Assembly: GCF_030294945.1 (NCBI RefSeq)
Contig: NZ_AP018448.1
Location: 8,156,501-8,220,500 of the forward strand
Origin: Streptomyces graminofaciens
GTDB lineage: Bacteria > Actinomycetota > Actinomycetes > Streptomycetales > Streptomycetaceae
Reading direction: 5' to 3'
DNA length: 64,000 nt
The stretch's first letter is position 1, and the number at the start of each line of letters is the position of its first letter. Below are positions 45,411 through 53,375 of the stretch, one piece after another. Made by a program: the position numbers and the translations under genes. The notes under the pieces were generated by a model that ran no database searches, was not told the origin of the DNA, and saw nothing but the letters and a program-made list of their open reading frames with translations.

Positions 45411-46202
45411 TCAGTCTCCGCAGCCCCCCACCCGCCGCTCGCTCACCGAGATGTCATCCATCCGGATGTCGTACGACGACGGCGTGGGCCCGCCCTGATA
45501 CAGCTGCCAGCCCAGCTTCAGCTTGTCGAAGGAGGGGAAGACGAAGTCGTCGGACGTGCCGCCGTGCTGCTTGGTGGAGACGGTCAGGTCGGACTGTTCG
45601 ACACCGTTGAGATAGACGCTCACCCGGTTGTCCGTGGCGTCGAGATGGAACTCGGCGCAGGTCCACGCACCGCCGGCGGCCGGGGCCGACGTCCGCCAGT
45701 TCGTCCAGTCACCGGTCGGCCCCAGATCGGAGCCGACGCCGTAGAAGTTGCCCTTGTCGGTGGGGGCGTACTGCCCGCCGAGCGGCCGGACCAGCGTGGG
45801 GGAGCCGGAGCCGGAGGCCTCCGCGAGGGTCCAGTGGGCCCAGTCGGGGGCGGTGGGGAACTCGGCGACCCGCAGCCGCACCCGGGCCCAGTAGCTGTTG
45901 CCGGGAGGGGCCAGGTCGGAGAAGACGACGAAGGCCCGGCCGTTGCCCTCGGTACGGATACGGAGCTCACGTCCGTGCCCGTCGGCGCTGGGCTCGACGG
46001 TCAGCGAGCCGTTCGAGGCGTCGGTGGTCCAGCCCCGGCCCCGGGTGACCGGGCCGAGGGGCAGGCGGTTGAAGTTCTCCTTCACGAGGGTCCGGCCGTA
46101 CGCGTCGTGCGAGGCGGGCGTTGCCGAGGCAGTGGGGGGTATCGCGATCAGAACCGCGGCCGCGGCCGACAGCGCGGCGGCGGCTTTCCTCAGAACGTTC
46201 AT
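45411..46202 (-). CDS. secreted beta-jelly-roll protein (Cip1-like)
   Basis: 263 residues. Clear signal peptide (MNVLRKAAAALSAAAAVLIA ... PPTASATPA). The mature part is rich in beta-strand-like sequence: KENFNRLPLGP, LRIRTEGNGRAFVVFSD, YWARVRLRVAEFP, and LVRPLGGQYAPTDKGNFYGVGSDLGPTGDWTNW, ending with SYDIRMDDISVSERRVGGC. The pattern fits concanavalin-like carbohydrate-binding or lyase folds, and the GGQY/GVGSD region recalls Cip1-type proteins. It is flanked on both sides by paralogous MSNS-starting genes on the same strand. Confidence 0.6.
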   Translation of the reverse strand: MNVLRKAAAALSAAAAVLIAIPPTASATPASHDAYGRTLVKENFNRLPLGPVTRGRGWTTDASNGSLTVEPSADGHGRELRIRTEGNGRAFVVFSDLAPPGNSYWARVRLRVAEFPTAPDWAHWTLAEASGSGSPTLVRPLGGQYAPTDKGNFYGVGSDLGPTGDWTNWRTSAPAAGGAWTCAEFHLDATDNRVSVYLNGVEQSDLTVSTKQHGGTSDDFVFPSFDKLKLGWQLYQGGPTPSSYDIRMDDISVSERRVGGCGD

Positions 46203-46271
46203 GCGGGAAGTCTGTAACCAACAGCCCCATCCGCCACAGAAGTTGCACAGCGTTTCGGCCACGGCCGGGCC

Positions 46272-46838
46272 TCACAAAGGTGACAGCTCGACCTTCCCCT
46301 CGAACCGCCCACCGGCCCGCGCCGCGAGCCACTCCACCCGGTCCAGGTCCAGGCCGACGTCCCGTACGTGTACGTACACCGTGTGGTCCGGGGCGGGCTC
46401 GTCCTGGTACAGGTCGCGGGAGTTCACCGACAGCGTGAGGTACGCGTACTTCTGGGTGATCAGGCACAGTCCCGCCTCGGGGACCTCCGGCCAGCCGTTC
46501 AGATCCCAGCGGACGCCCGCCGAGTCGCGTCCGAGAGCCGCGATGAACGGCTCGGCGAGGTCGAGGGGGTGGCACCAGTCGTGCACCGAGACCGGAAGGC
46601 ACACCAACGGGTCGGCGCCGGACTCCGACGAGCCGTGCTCTTCCCCGGCCAGGGCCCGCCACTTCAGGTCGGGCATCAGCCGCAGCACGCGGGTCAGCGC
46701 CTGCGGAGTGCGGAGCGTGGCCTCGAAGTCCACCTCCGCCTGGCTGAGGTCCGCGAGGCCCAGCAGCGTACGGACGGCATGCAGTGCCTCGGCCAGGTCG
46801 GGGGTGGTGAGGACGGCGGCCGCGCGGGAGTTGCTCAT
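46272..46838 (-). CDS. hypothetical protein, paralogue of the gene at 44793
   Basis: 188 residues starting MSNSRAAAVLTTPDLAEALH. Shares LLGLADLSQAEVDFEA, GVRWDLNGWPEVPEAGLCL and DHTVYVHVRDVGLDLDRVEWLAA with the 44793 product. Soluble, no signal peptide, no known motif. The two copies flank a secreted protein gene, suggesting a local duplication or repeated gain of the same cassette. Confidence 0.7.
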   Translation of the reverse strand: MSNSRAAAVLTTPDLAEALHAVRTLLGLADLSQAEVDFEATLRTPQALTRVLRLMPDLKWRALAGEEHGSSESGADPLVCLPVSVHDWCHPLDLAEPFIAALGRDSAGVRWDLNGWPEVPEAGLCLITQKYAYLTLSVNSRDLYQDEPAPDHTVYVHVRDVGLDLDRVEWLAARAGGRFEGKVELSPL

Positions 46839-46888
46839 CCCCGCAATCCAGAGCGGTCCTGGAGCCGTTGTCAGTGGTCCCCCTTACT

Positions 46889-47186
46889 GTCCTCCCACGG
46901 CAACGAGATACCGCCGCTGGTCCTCTCCGAAGTCCTGCCCGACGTCGACCTGTTCGTGGGCGTCGCCGGCGTGGGCGAGCGACCCGACCTGGCAGGACGG
47001 CGGCCCCGGGCCGCTTCCGCGAGTACCGGCCGTCGTACGGCTTCGGCGAGCTGGGGGAACGGAACCCCGCACACCGGCTGTCTCCCCTACAAGGACGACC
47101 GTATGCTCGCAGTCATCCTCAGCAAGGCGATGCTGCTCGCCAAGAACACGGAGATCACGGACCCGACGATCCTCGGCCAACTCTGA
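46889..47186 (+). pseudogene. decayed 3' fragment resembling a DUF4132-type protein
   Basis: The frame ending at TGA 47186 reads EIPPLVLSEVLPDVDLFVGVAG at the start and LAVILSKAMLLAKNTEITDP at the end, both like the C-terminal part of DUF4132 (DUF7737) proteins. The middle needs a frame change: RFREYRPSYGFGELGER is readable in a different frame. Much of the expected sequence between the blocks is missing. This is a deletion- and frameshift-damaged remnant without a start. Confidence 0.55.
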
Positions 47187-47332
47187 TCAGGGGCCTGTGA
47201 CTCCGCGCACACGCGGGTGCCAGGCGGGTACCGGCCGAAGTAACAACTTCTCTCCGGGCCCTTCTCTCCTGCAATATGACGGACAGCCCATATTCAGCCG
47301 CTCAAGCAACCAATTCCGCAGGAGTCAGTACC

Positions 47333-47836
47333 GTGACCGAGCAGCCCCAGCAGCCCGCTCAGCCCCCGCAGCCGCCGCAGCCCGGATACGGGTACCCCAA
47401 CCAGGCTCCGGGCCAGGCGCCGGGCGCCAACCCGTACGGCGCCCCGAAGGGTGACCCCTACGGTGCTGCCCCGCAGGGCGGATACCAGCAGCCGGGCGCC
47501 GCGCCGGGCTACGGATACCCCCAGCAGGGCGCTCCGCAGGGCTACGGCTACCAGGCGCCCCCGACCGGCGGCATGTACACCGGCGACCCCAACGCCCCGT
47601 ACGGCTACGACCCGTACGGCCGCCCGTACTCCGACAAGTCGAAGATCGTCGCGGGCATCCTCTCCCTGTTCCTGGGCGCCTTCGGTGTCGGCCGCTTCTA
47701 CATCGGCCATGTCGGCCTCGGTGTCGCGCAGCTCCTCACCTGCGGCGGCCTCGGCATCTGGTCGCTGATCGACGGCATCATCCTGCTGACCTCCAGCAAC
47801 ACCACGGACTCCAACGGCCGGGTCCTGCGTGGCTGA
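47333..47836 (+). CDS. TM2 domain protein with Pro/Gln/Tyr-rich N-terminus
   Basis: 167 residues from GTG 47333, chosen because GCAGGAG lies 8 nt before it; the earlier ATG 47276 has no SD. Residues 1-95 are a disordered YGYPQQ/GYQQPG-type segment. The TM2 domain follows (about 100-160: SKIVAGILSLFLGAFGVGRFYIGHVGLGVAQLL, then a second helix with GIWSLIDGIILL). It ends in the same NGRVLRG tail as the paralogue at 48537. Its 3' end overlaps DUF2752 by 8 bp. Confidence 0.85.
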   Translation: MTEQPQQPAQPPQPPQPGYGYPNQAPGQAPGANPYGAPKGDPYGAAPQGGYQQPGAAPGYGYPQQGAPQGYGYQAPPTGGMYTGDPNAPYGYDPYGRPYSDKSKIVAGILSLFLGAFGVGRFYIGHVGLGVAQLLTCGGLGIWSLIDGIILLTSSNTTDSNGRVLRG

Positions 47837-48227
47837 GCGTGGCCTGAACGCCCTCCGGCATCCGGCGGCGGCCCCCCTCGCGGTGGCCGTCGCCGGGCTG
47901 GCGGGTGCCGCGTATCTGTATGGCACCAACCCGCACGAGCCCGGCCACCTGCTGCCTCAGTGCCCGTTCCGCTATGTCACGGGGCTGCTCTGCCCCGCCT
48001 GCGGCGGCACCCGCATGGTGTACGACCTGATGCACGGCCAGTTCACCGCCGCCTGGCACGACAACCGGGCGCTGCTGCTCGCCGCGCCCTTCGCGCTCGC
48101 CCTGCTCGGCCGCTGGTCCGTGGAAGGGCTGCGCGGACGCCGCTGGCGGCCCCGGCTGAAGCCCCGCACGCAGGCCGTGATCCTCGGCATCGCGGTGACC
48201 TGGACGGTCGTCCGCAACCTCCACTGA
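47829..48227 (+). CDS. DUF2752 membrane protein
   Basis: 132 residues; the GTG start lies inside the end of the TM2 gene. Three hydrophobic segments and the family signature CPFRYVTGLLCPACGGTRMVYDLMHG, with a CPACGGTR core that may bind metal or stay oxidised. DUF2752 genes commonly accompany TM2 genes in Streptomyces. Function unknown. Confidence 0.9.
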   Translation: MAERGLNALRHPAAAPLAVAVAGLAGAAYLYGTNPHEPGHLLPQCPFRYVTGLLCPACGGTRMVYDLMHGQFTAAWHDNRALLLAAPFALALLGRWSVEGLRGRRWRPRLKPRTQAVILGIAVTWTVVRNLH

Positions 48228-48536
48228 ACCGCCGGCCTTCCCGCCACCGCTCCCGTAAATCCCTTACGCGCCCTTTATGTCGGCGAGTTGTCGCAACTTG
48301 GCTGGAACCGGATCACGGAATCGGAACGATCGCCCGGTTCCCCTCCCATCGACCCCACGACTCTCCCTACGCTGCACGGACGACAGGGGGGATGACGGGG
48401 GATCGTCGTGCTCAATGGCTGCCGGTGTTCGCCGTGCCCAGCCGCTGCCGGTGTCTGCCGTGCCGTCCCTCCTGGACTCCCCCGGAGCAAAACCGCTCCG
48501 GTGTCTGAATCTGTACCGCTTCCAGGAGTTACTTCC
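48228..48536. other. leader region of the second TM2 gene
   Basis: 309 bp. Holds AGTTG-TCG-CAACT (48285-48297), a small inverted repeat near a likely promoter, and a leader hairpin CCGGAGC-AAAACC-GCTCCGG (48482-48501), about 36 nt before the ATG. No gene supported. Confidence 0.4.
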
Positions 48537-48800
48537 ATGACCGTCCCCACCCCTGACGCTCCCTTCGGCTACGACCCGCAGGGCCGCCCGTACTCCGACA
48601 AGTCGAAGATCGTCGCGGGTATCCTCCAGCTCTTCCTGGGCTCCCTCGGCATCGGCCGCTTCTACGTCGGTAACGCGGGTGTGGGTGTCGCTCAGCTGCT
48701 CACCTGCGGTGGTCTGGGCATCTGGGCCCTGATCGACGGCATCCTGTTCCTCACGAGCAACGACCGCACCGACTCGCAGGGCCGCGTCCTGCGCGGCTGA
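48537..48800 (+). CDS. short TM2 domain protein
   Basis: 87 residues, nearly all TM2 domain: YDPQGRPYSDKSKIVAGILQ then LGIGRFYVGNAGVGVAQLLT and a second helix, ending GRVLRG. It lacks the long N-terminal segment of its neighbour. The stretch encoding GRPYSDKSKIVAGIL is almost identical at DNA level to the copy at 47333, so the duplication is recent or kept similar by conversion. RBS AGGAG, ATG 48537. Confidence 0.9.
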   Translation: MTVPTPDAPFGYDPQGRPYSDKSKIVAGILQLFLGSLGIGRFYVGNAGVGVAQLLTCGGLGIWALIDGILFLTSNDRTDSQGRVLRG

Positions 48801-48847
48801 CGCTCTGCCCACAGGGCCTCTGCCCGCAGGCAGGGCTCGGTGACACA

Positions 48848-48889
48848 CGCTGAGGGCCCCGCTCCGATCCCGGAGCGGGGCCCTCAGCG
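48848..48889. terminator. bidirectional terminator between TM2 and sdhB
   Basis: A perfect 19-bp stem, CGCTGAGGGCCCCGCTCCG (48848-48866) with its complement (48871-48889), and a 4-nt loop ATCC. It serves two convergent transcripts. Confidence 0.9.
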
Positions 48890-48906
48890 TCGTACGGCGG
48901 GGAAGC

Positions 48907-49668
48907 CTAGAAGCGGCGCGTGATCAGCGCGCGCTTCACTTCCTGGATCGCCTTGGTGACCTCGATACCGCGCGGGCAGGCGTCCGTGCAGTTGAACGTC
49001 GTGCGGCAACGCCACACGCCGTCCTTGTCGTTGAGGATCTCCAGGCGCTGCTCTCCGGCCTCGTCACGCGAGTCGAAGATGAAGCGGTGGGCGTTGACGA
49101 TCGCGGCCGGACCGAAGTACTGGCCGTCGTTCCAGAACACCGGGCACGAGGACGTGCAGGCGGCGCACAGGATGCACTTCGTCGTGTCGTCGAACCGCTC
49201 GCGGTCCTCGGCGGTCTGGAAGCGCTCGCGCGTCGGCTCGTTGGTGTCCTTCGTGATCAGGAAGGGCATCACGTCGCGGTACGCCTGGAAGAACGGCTCC
49301 ATGTCCACGACCAGGTCCTTCAGGACCGTGAGGCCCTTTATGGGCTCGACCGTGATCGGCTTCTCGGGGTTGATGTCCTTGATGAGGGTCTTGCAGGCAA
49401 GACGGTTCTTGCCGTTGATCCTCATCGCGTCCGAGCCGCAGATGCCGTGCGCACAGGAACGGCGGAACGTCAGGGTGCCGTCGACGTCCCACTTGATCTT
49501 GTGGAGACCGTCGAGGACGCGCTCCTTGGGGTCGATCTCCAGCTGGAAGTCCTGCCACTCGGCCTCAGCCGAGACCTCCGGGTTGAAACGGCGGATCCGG
49601 AAGGTGACCGTGATGTACGGGGAGGCCGCGGACTCTGCCTCGACCTTGTCCAGAACAGGGGTAGCCAT
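48907..49668 (-). CDS. sdhB: succinate dehydrogenase iron-sulfur subunit
   Basis: 253 residues. Carries electrons from the flavin to quinone through [2Fe-2S], [4Fe-4S] and [3Fe-4S] clusters. Cys motifs are visible: the 2Fe-2S set in FRRSCAHGICGSDAMRING with a later ACKTL, the 4Fe-4S set in CILCAACTSSCPVFW, and the third in CRTTFNCTDACPRGIEV. Its start overlaps the sdhA stop (TGATG). Last gene of sdhCDAB, and ends just before a strong terminator. Confidence 0.97.
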   Translation of the reverse strand: MATPVLDKVEAESAASPYITVTFRIRRFNPEVSAEAEWQDFQLEIDPKERVLDGLHKIKWDVDGTLTFRRSCAHGICGSDAMRINGKNRLACKTLIKDINPEKPITVEPIKGLTVLKDLVVDMEPFFQAYRDVMPFLITKDTNEPTRERFQTAEDRERFDDTTKCILCAACTSSCPVFWNDGQYFGPAAIVNAHRFIFDSRDEAGEQRLEILNDKDGVWRCRTTFNCTDACPRGIEVTKAIQEVKRALITRRF

Positions 49669-51422
49669 CAGTACTTACGCTCCATCGGCTGGTAGCGGGT
49701 CTGGACGACCGGCTTGTAGTCGAGACGGATGGAATCGGTGCCGTCGTCGCCGACCTCGCGGTACGCCATGGTGTGGCGCATGAAGTTGACGTCGTCGCGG
49801 TTCGGGTAGTCCTCGCGGTAGTGACCGCCGCGGGACTCCTTGCGGGCGAGCGCGGACACGGCCATGACCTCGGCGAGGTCGAGCAGGTTGCCCAGCTCGA
49901 CGGCCTCCAGGAGGTCGGTGTTGAAGCGACGTCCCTTGTCCTGGATCGAGACGTTCTTGTAGCGCTCGCGCAGCTCGGCGATCTTCTCCACGGCCGTCTT
50001 GATCGTCTGCTCGGTGCGGAACACCATGACGTTGGCGTCCATGGTCTCCTGCAGCTCACGACGCAGCTCGGCCACGCGCTCGTTGCCGGTGGCGGAGCGC
50101 AGCCGCTCGATCTGCTCGACGACCAGGGACTCCGGGTTCTCCGGCAGCTCGACGAAGTCGGCCTTCTGGGAGTACTCGGCGGCCGCGATACCGGCCCGGC
50201 GCCCGAACACGTTGATGTCGAGCAGCGAGTTGGTGCCGAGACGGTTGGCGCCGTGCACGGAGACACAGGCGACCTCACCGGCGGCGTACAGACCCGGCAC
50301 GACGGTGGTGTTGTCGCTCAGGACCTCACCCTCGACGTTCGTCGGGATGCCGCCCATGGCGTAGTGCGCGGTGGGCTGGATCGGGATCGGGTCCGTGTAG
50401 GGCTCGATACCGAGGTACGTCCGGGCGAACTCGGTGATGTCCGGGAGCTTGGCGTCGAGCTGCTCCGGCGGAAGGTGGGTGAGGTCGAGGTAGACGTGGT
50501 CGCCCTCGGGACCGCAGCCACGGCCCTCGCGGATCTCCGTGTAGATGGAGCGCGAGACGACGTCACGGGACGCGAGGTCCTTCATGACCGGCGCGTACTT
50601 CTCCATGAAGCGCTCGCCGTCCTTGTTGCGGAGGATGCCGCCCTCACCGCGGGCGCCCTCCGTCAGCAGGATGCCCATGCGCCAGATGCCGGTCGGGTGG
50701 AACTGGAAGAACTCCATGTCCTCCAGCGGCAGACCCCGGCGGTACACGGCCGCCTGGCCGTCACCGGTCAGCGTGTGCGCGTTCGACGTCACCTTGAAGA
50801 ACTTGCCGCAGCCGCCGGACGCGTAGATCACGGCCTTCGCCTGGAAGACGTGGATCTCGCCGGTCGCCAGCTCGTACGCCACGACACCGGCGGACTTCTT
50901 GACGCCGTCGACCTCGGTGATCAGCTGGTCCAGGACGTAGAACTCGTTGAAGAACTCCACGCCGTGCTTGACGCAGTTCTGGTACAGCGTCTGCAGGATC
51001 ATGTGGCCGGTGCGGTCGGCCGCGTAGCAGGACCGGCGGACCGGGGCCTCGCCGTGGTTCCGGCTGTGACCGCCGAAGCGGCGCTGGTCGATCGTCCCGT
51101 TGGGCGTCCGGTTGAACGGCAGGCCCATCTTCTCCAGGTCGAGGACCGAGTCGATGGCCTCCTTCGCCAGGATCTCGGCGGCGTCCTGGTCGACCAGGTA
51201 GTCACCGCCCTTGACCGTGTCGAAGGTGTGCCACTCCCAGTTGTCCTCCTCCACATTGGCCAGCGCGGCGGCCATGCCGCCCTGCGCGGCGCCCGTGTGG
51301 GAGCGGGTCGGGTAGAGCTTCGTCAGCACGGCGGTACGGCTGCGCTTCGTCGACTCGATGGCCGCGCGCATACCGGCGCCACCGGCGCCGACGATGACGG
51401 TGTCGTACTTGTGGATCTTCAT
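49668..51422 (-). CDS. sdhA: succinate dehydrogenase flavoprotein subunit
   Basis: 584 residues. FAD-binding start [28 protein letters not shown] carries the His expected to link FAD covalently. Substrate-site sequences include [21 protein letters not shown] and the late [13 protein letters not shown] and [13 protein letters not shown]. Oxidises succinate to fumarate on the inner face of the membrane. It follows sdhD by 19 bp. Confidence 0.98.
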   Translation of the reverse strand: MKIHKYDTVIVGAGGAGMRAAIESTKRSRTAVLTKLYPTRSHTGAAQGGMAAALANVEEDNWEWHTFDTVKGGDYLVDQDAAEILAKEAIDSVLDLEKMGLPFNRTPNGTIDQRRFGGHSRNHGEAPVRRSCYAADRTGHMILQTLYQNCVKHGVEFFNEFYVLDQLITEVDGVKKSAGVVAYELATGEIHVFQAKAVIYASGGCGKFFKVTSNAHTLTGDGQAAVYRRGLPLEDMEFFQFHPTGIWRMGILLTEGARGEGGILRNKDGERFMEKYAPVMKDLASRDVVSRSIYTEIREGRGCGPEGDHVYLDLTHLPPEQLDAKLPDITEFARTYLGIEPYTDPIPIQPTAHYAMGGIPTNVEGEVLSDNTTVVPGLYAAGEVACVSVHGANRLGTNSLLDINVFGRRAGIAAAEYSQKADFVELPENPESLVVEQIERLRSATGNERVAELRRELQETMDANVMVFRTEQTIKTAVEKIAELRERYKNVSIQDKGRRFNTDLLEAVELGNLLDLAEVMAVSALARKESRGGHYREDYPNRDDVNFMRHTMAYREVGDDGTDSIRLDYKPVVQTRYQPMERKY

Positions 51423-51441
51423 GATTCTCGCAACCCCGTGC

Positions 51442-51933
51442 CTAGCGGATGTTCGGGTCGAAGGTGAAGATCACCAGCGTGCCCAGCAGGATGGTGAACA
51501 CCGTGGCGGTGTAGAGCAGGCCCTTCAGCCACAGCCGGGTGTTCGCGCGCTCCGCGTAGTCGTTGATGACCGTGCGCAGGCCGTTCGCGCCGTGCAGCAT
51601 CGCGAGCCACAGCATCAGCAGGTCCCAGACCTGCCAGAACGGGGAGGCCCAGCGGCCGGCCACGAAGGCGAAGCCGATCTTGGAGACACCGCCGTCGAGG
51701 ACGAGCTGGATCAGCAGGTGGCCGATGACCAGGACGACCAGGACGACGCCGGACAGTCGCATGAAGAGCCACGCGGCCATCTCGAAGTTGCCGCGGGTCG
51801 ACTTCGGGGTCTTCTTGGTCCGCTTGCGGGGCGGCTCGATGAGCGGAGCCGGGTTGTCGGGGCTGTAGCCCGACAGCGCGCCGGCGCCCTCGACGGGGCC
51901 GATGCCGGCTGCGGTGGTTTCAGTGGTGGACAT
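51442..51933 (-). CDS. sdhD: succinate dehydrogenase membrane anchor subunit
   Basis: 163 residues. A hydrophilic N-terminal ~50 residues, then three helices ([23 protein letters not shown] with the haem-type His, [22 protein letters not shown] with a second His, and [20 protein letters not shown]). Binds haem b and quinone together with SdhC. It starts 5 bp after sdhC ends. Confidence 0.93.
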   Translation of the reverse strand: MSTTETTAAGIGPVEGAGALSGYSPDNPAPLIEPPRKRTKKTPKSTRGNFEMAAWLFMRLSGVVLVVLVIGHLLIQLVLDGGVSKIGFAFVAGRWASPFWQVWDLLMLWLAMLHGANGLRTVINDYAERANTRLWLKGLLYTATVFTILLGTLVIFTFDPNIR

Positions 51934-51938
51934 CTGCC

Positions 51939-52319
51939 TCAGCTCCCGAAGACTTCACGAGCGGCGTGGCCGAGGACGGGGTACAGGGCCCCGACCATCA
52001 GCGCGAGCCAGATGCCGACGACGATCCAGAGCATCTTCTTCTGGTGACGGGGGCCGTTCGACCAGAAGTCGACGGCGATGACCCGAAGACCGTTGAGCGC
52101 GTGGAAGAGGATGGCGGCGACGAGGCCGTACTCCAGCAGCGCGACGATCGGCGTCTTGTACGTGGCCACGACCTTGTCGTAGGCCTCGGGGGAGACACGG
52201 ACGAGAGCGGTGTCCAGCACGTGTACGAACAGGAAGAAGAAGATGAGGACGCCGGTGACTCGATGAGCCACCCAGGACCACATTCCTTCCCGGCCGCGGT
52301 ACAGCGTTCCAGCCGGCAC
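51939..52319 (-). CDS. sdhC: succinate dehydrogenase cytochrome b556 subunit
   Basis: 126 residues from GTG 52319; GGAGGG lies 7 nt before it, and the usual (M)PAGTLYRGREGMWSWVAHRVTGV N-terminus results. Further in-frame codons upstream exist but lack an SD. Three helices and the family RVTGV...H pattern (HVLDTALV, ILFHALNGLRVIAVDF). First gene of sdhCDAB; the operon promoter lies between 52320 and about 52540. Confidence 0.95.
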   Translation of the reverse strand: MPAGTLYRGREGMWSWVAHRVTGVLIFFFLFVHVLDTALVRVSPEAYDKVVATYKTPIVALLEYGLVAAILFHALNGLRVIAVDFWSNGPRHQKKMLWIVVGIWLALMVGALYPVLGHAAREVFGS

Positions 52320-52541
52320 GGAAGAACCCTCCGGGAGCGGGGATTGGGGCCGGCCGGCTTGCTTGTCGGTCTGACCCGGCCGGGTACGGTCCACCGGCCC
52401 CGGCCATGGTAGCGACGACTGCCTGTGGCGCTTACGCGGGGCAGGGTGGTGTGATCAAACCGGCATGCAAAGGTGCACGTAAGGGTGACTACCGGGCGGC
52501 GGCCGGGGTGGGGTTATGGGTTGTATGCCGGGTGCGGGTCA

Positions 52542-52614
52542 TTTGCGGCTGGTCGCGACCACGCGGCGGAGCCGGCACGCGGCGGAGCCGCATATCAATA
52601 CGGCCTCGCACCCC
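52542..52614 (-). repeat. Streptomyces dispersed repeat, copy C (inverted)
   Basis: Read on the minus strand it starts AGGGGTGCGAGGCCGTATTG, continues ATATGCGGCTCCGCCGCG (a piece duplicated inside this copy) and ends TGGTCGCGACCAGCCGC. It shares the AGGGGYGCG start and GCGACCAGCC end with copies A and B. It supplies the last codons and the TGA stop of the OHCU-decarboxylase-like gene at 52595. Confidence 0.7.
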
Positions 52615-53212
52615 TGAGGAGGCTGGTCAGCCGTTGTCTCGCGAGGCGCCGGAGCTCCTCTGCCGCCACCACCCGCTCGTCTTCCGGATCGTTTGTCAAT
52701 CGTGACCGGATGCCTTCGAGGACGCGGTCCAGGAGCTCGTCCGGCGCGACGCCGTCGAGACAGATGACGAACACGTGCCCGAAGCGGGCCTCGTAGGCGG
52801 CGTGGGCCGCGCTCAGGGCGGTGTGGGCGGCGCCGTAGGTGTCTGCCGGGAGGGTCGGCATCGGCTCGCCCGCCAGTGCCTCCGCCAGGTCCGCGTGGGC
52901 CAGGTCGTACGCCGCCTCGTCCGCGGCGGCGAGGAGGGCGTCCAGGTCGGGGTAGGGGCGGTGCTCGGCGATGCGGTGGGCCCAGCGGAGGCTGCGCAGG
53001 CAGGTGAGGAGGGTCTGCTCGACGCCGTCGGCGGGGGCGTGGTTGAACCACTCCAGGGCCGTCTGGCTCGGGGTGTGGATCTGCTCCGGTATGGCGACCT
53101 GGCCGGGGAGGTGCGGGAGACGGTGCGGAGGCAGCGTGGATCCTCGGCGGTGCGTAGGGGTCGGCAGGGAAAAATGCGCGAGAAGTGCCACCACGTTATC
53201 GAGGTGGGTCAT
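52595..53212 (-). CDS. OHCU decarboxylase-like protein (urate catabolism family)
   Basis: 205 residues from ATG 53212; a start further in is possible, since the first ~50 residues are Pro/His-rich and unlike the family. The conserved part spans ALEWFNHAPADGVEQTLLTCL, RSLRWAHRIAEHRPYPDLDALL, YEARFGHVFVICLDG and RLTNDPEDERVVAAEELRRLARQRL, matching the FGxxF and L-NDPxxE blocks of 2-oxo-4-hydroxy-4-carboxy-5-ureidoimidazoline decarboxylase. No other urate genes are here. The stop comes from a dispersed repeat. Divergent from GH20. Confidence 0.75.
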   Translation of the reverse strand: MTHLDNVVALLAHFSLPTPTHRRGSTLPPHRLPHLPGQVAIPEQIHTPSQTALEWFNHAPADGVEQTLLTCLRSLRWAHRIAEHRPYPDLDALLAAADEAAYDLAHADLAEALAGEPMPTLPADTYGAAHTALSAAHAAYEARFGHVFVICLDGVAPDELLDRVLEGIRSRLTNDPEDERVVAAEELRRLARQRLTSLLRGARPY

Positions 53213-53375
53213 GAGCTGTCCGTTCGCTGCCCGAAATTCACCCGGACGGCAGAGTTTCAGAACGTGTTGTGGACGGTTGAGGCGGCTGGGCGGCGTAGGT
53301 TCGAGAAGGCAGGTCGTGACGGAGAAGTGCGGGAGAGGTACGTGACATGGGCCGGATATGTGTGGGAGGTGCGTC

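Noticed and set aside
47276..47332. Upstream ATG start for the first TM2 gene
   Set aside because: It has no ribosome binding site, while GTG 47333 has GGAG at good spacing and leads straight into the usual Pro/Gln-rich segment.
53213..53375. Possible DasR (dre) site before the GH20 hexosaminidase
   Set aside because: No sequence close to the ACTGGTCTAGACCAGT-like consensus could be found.
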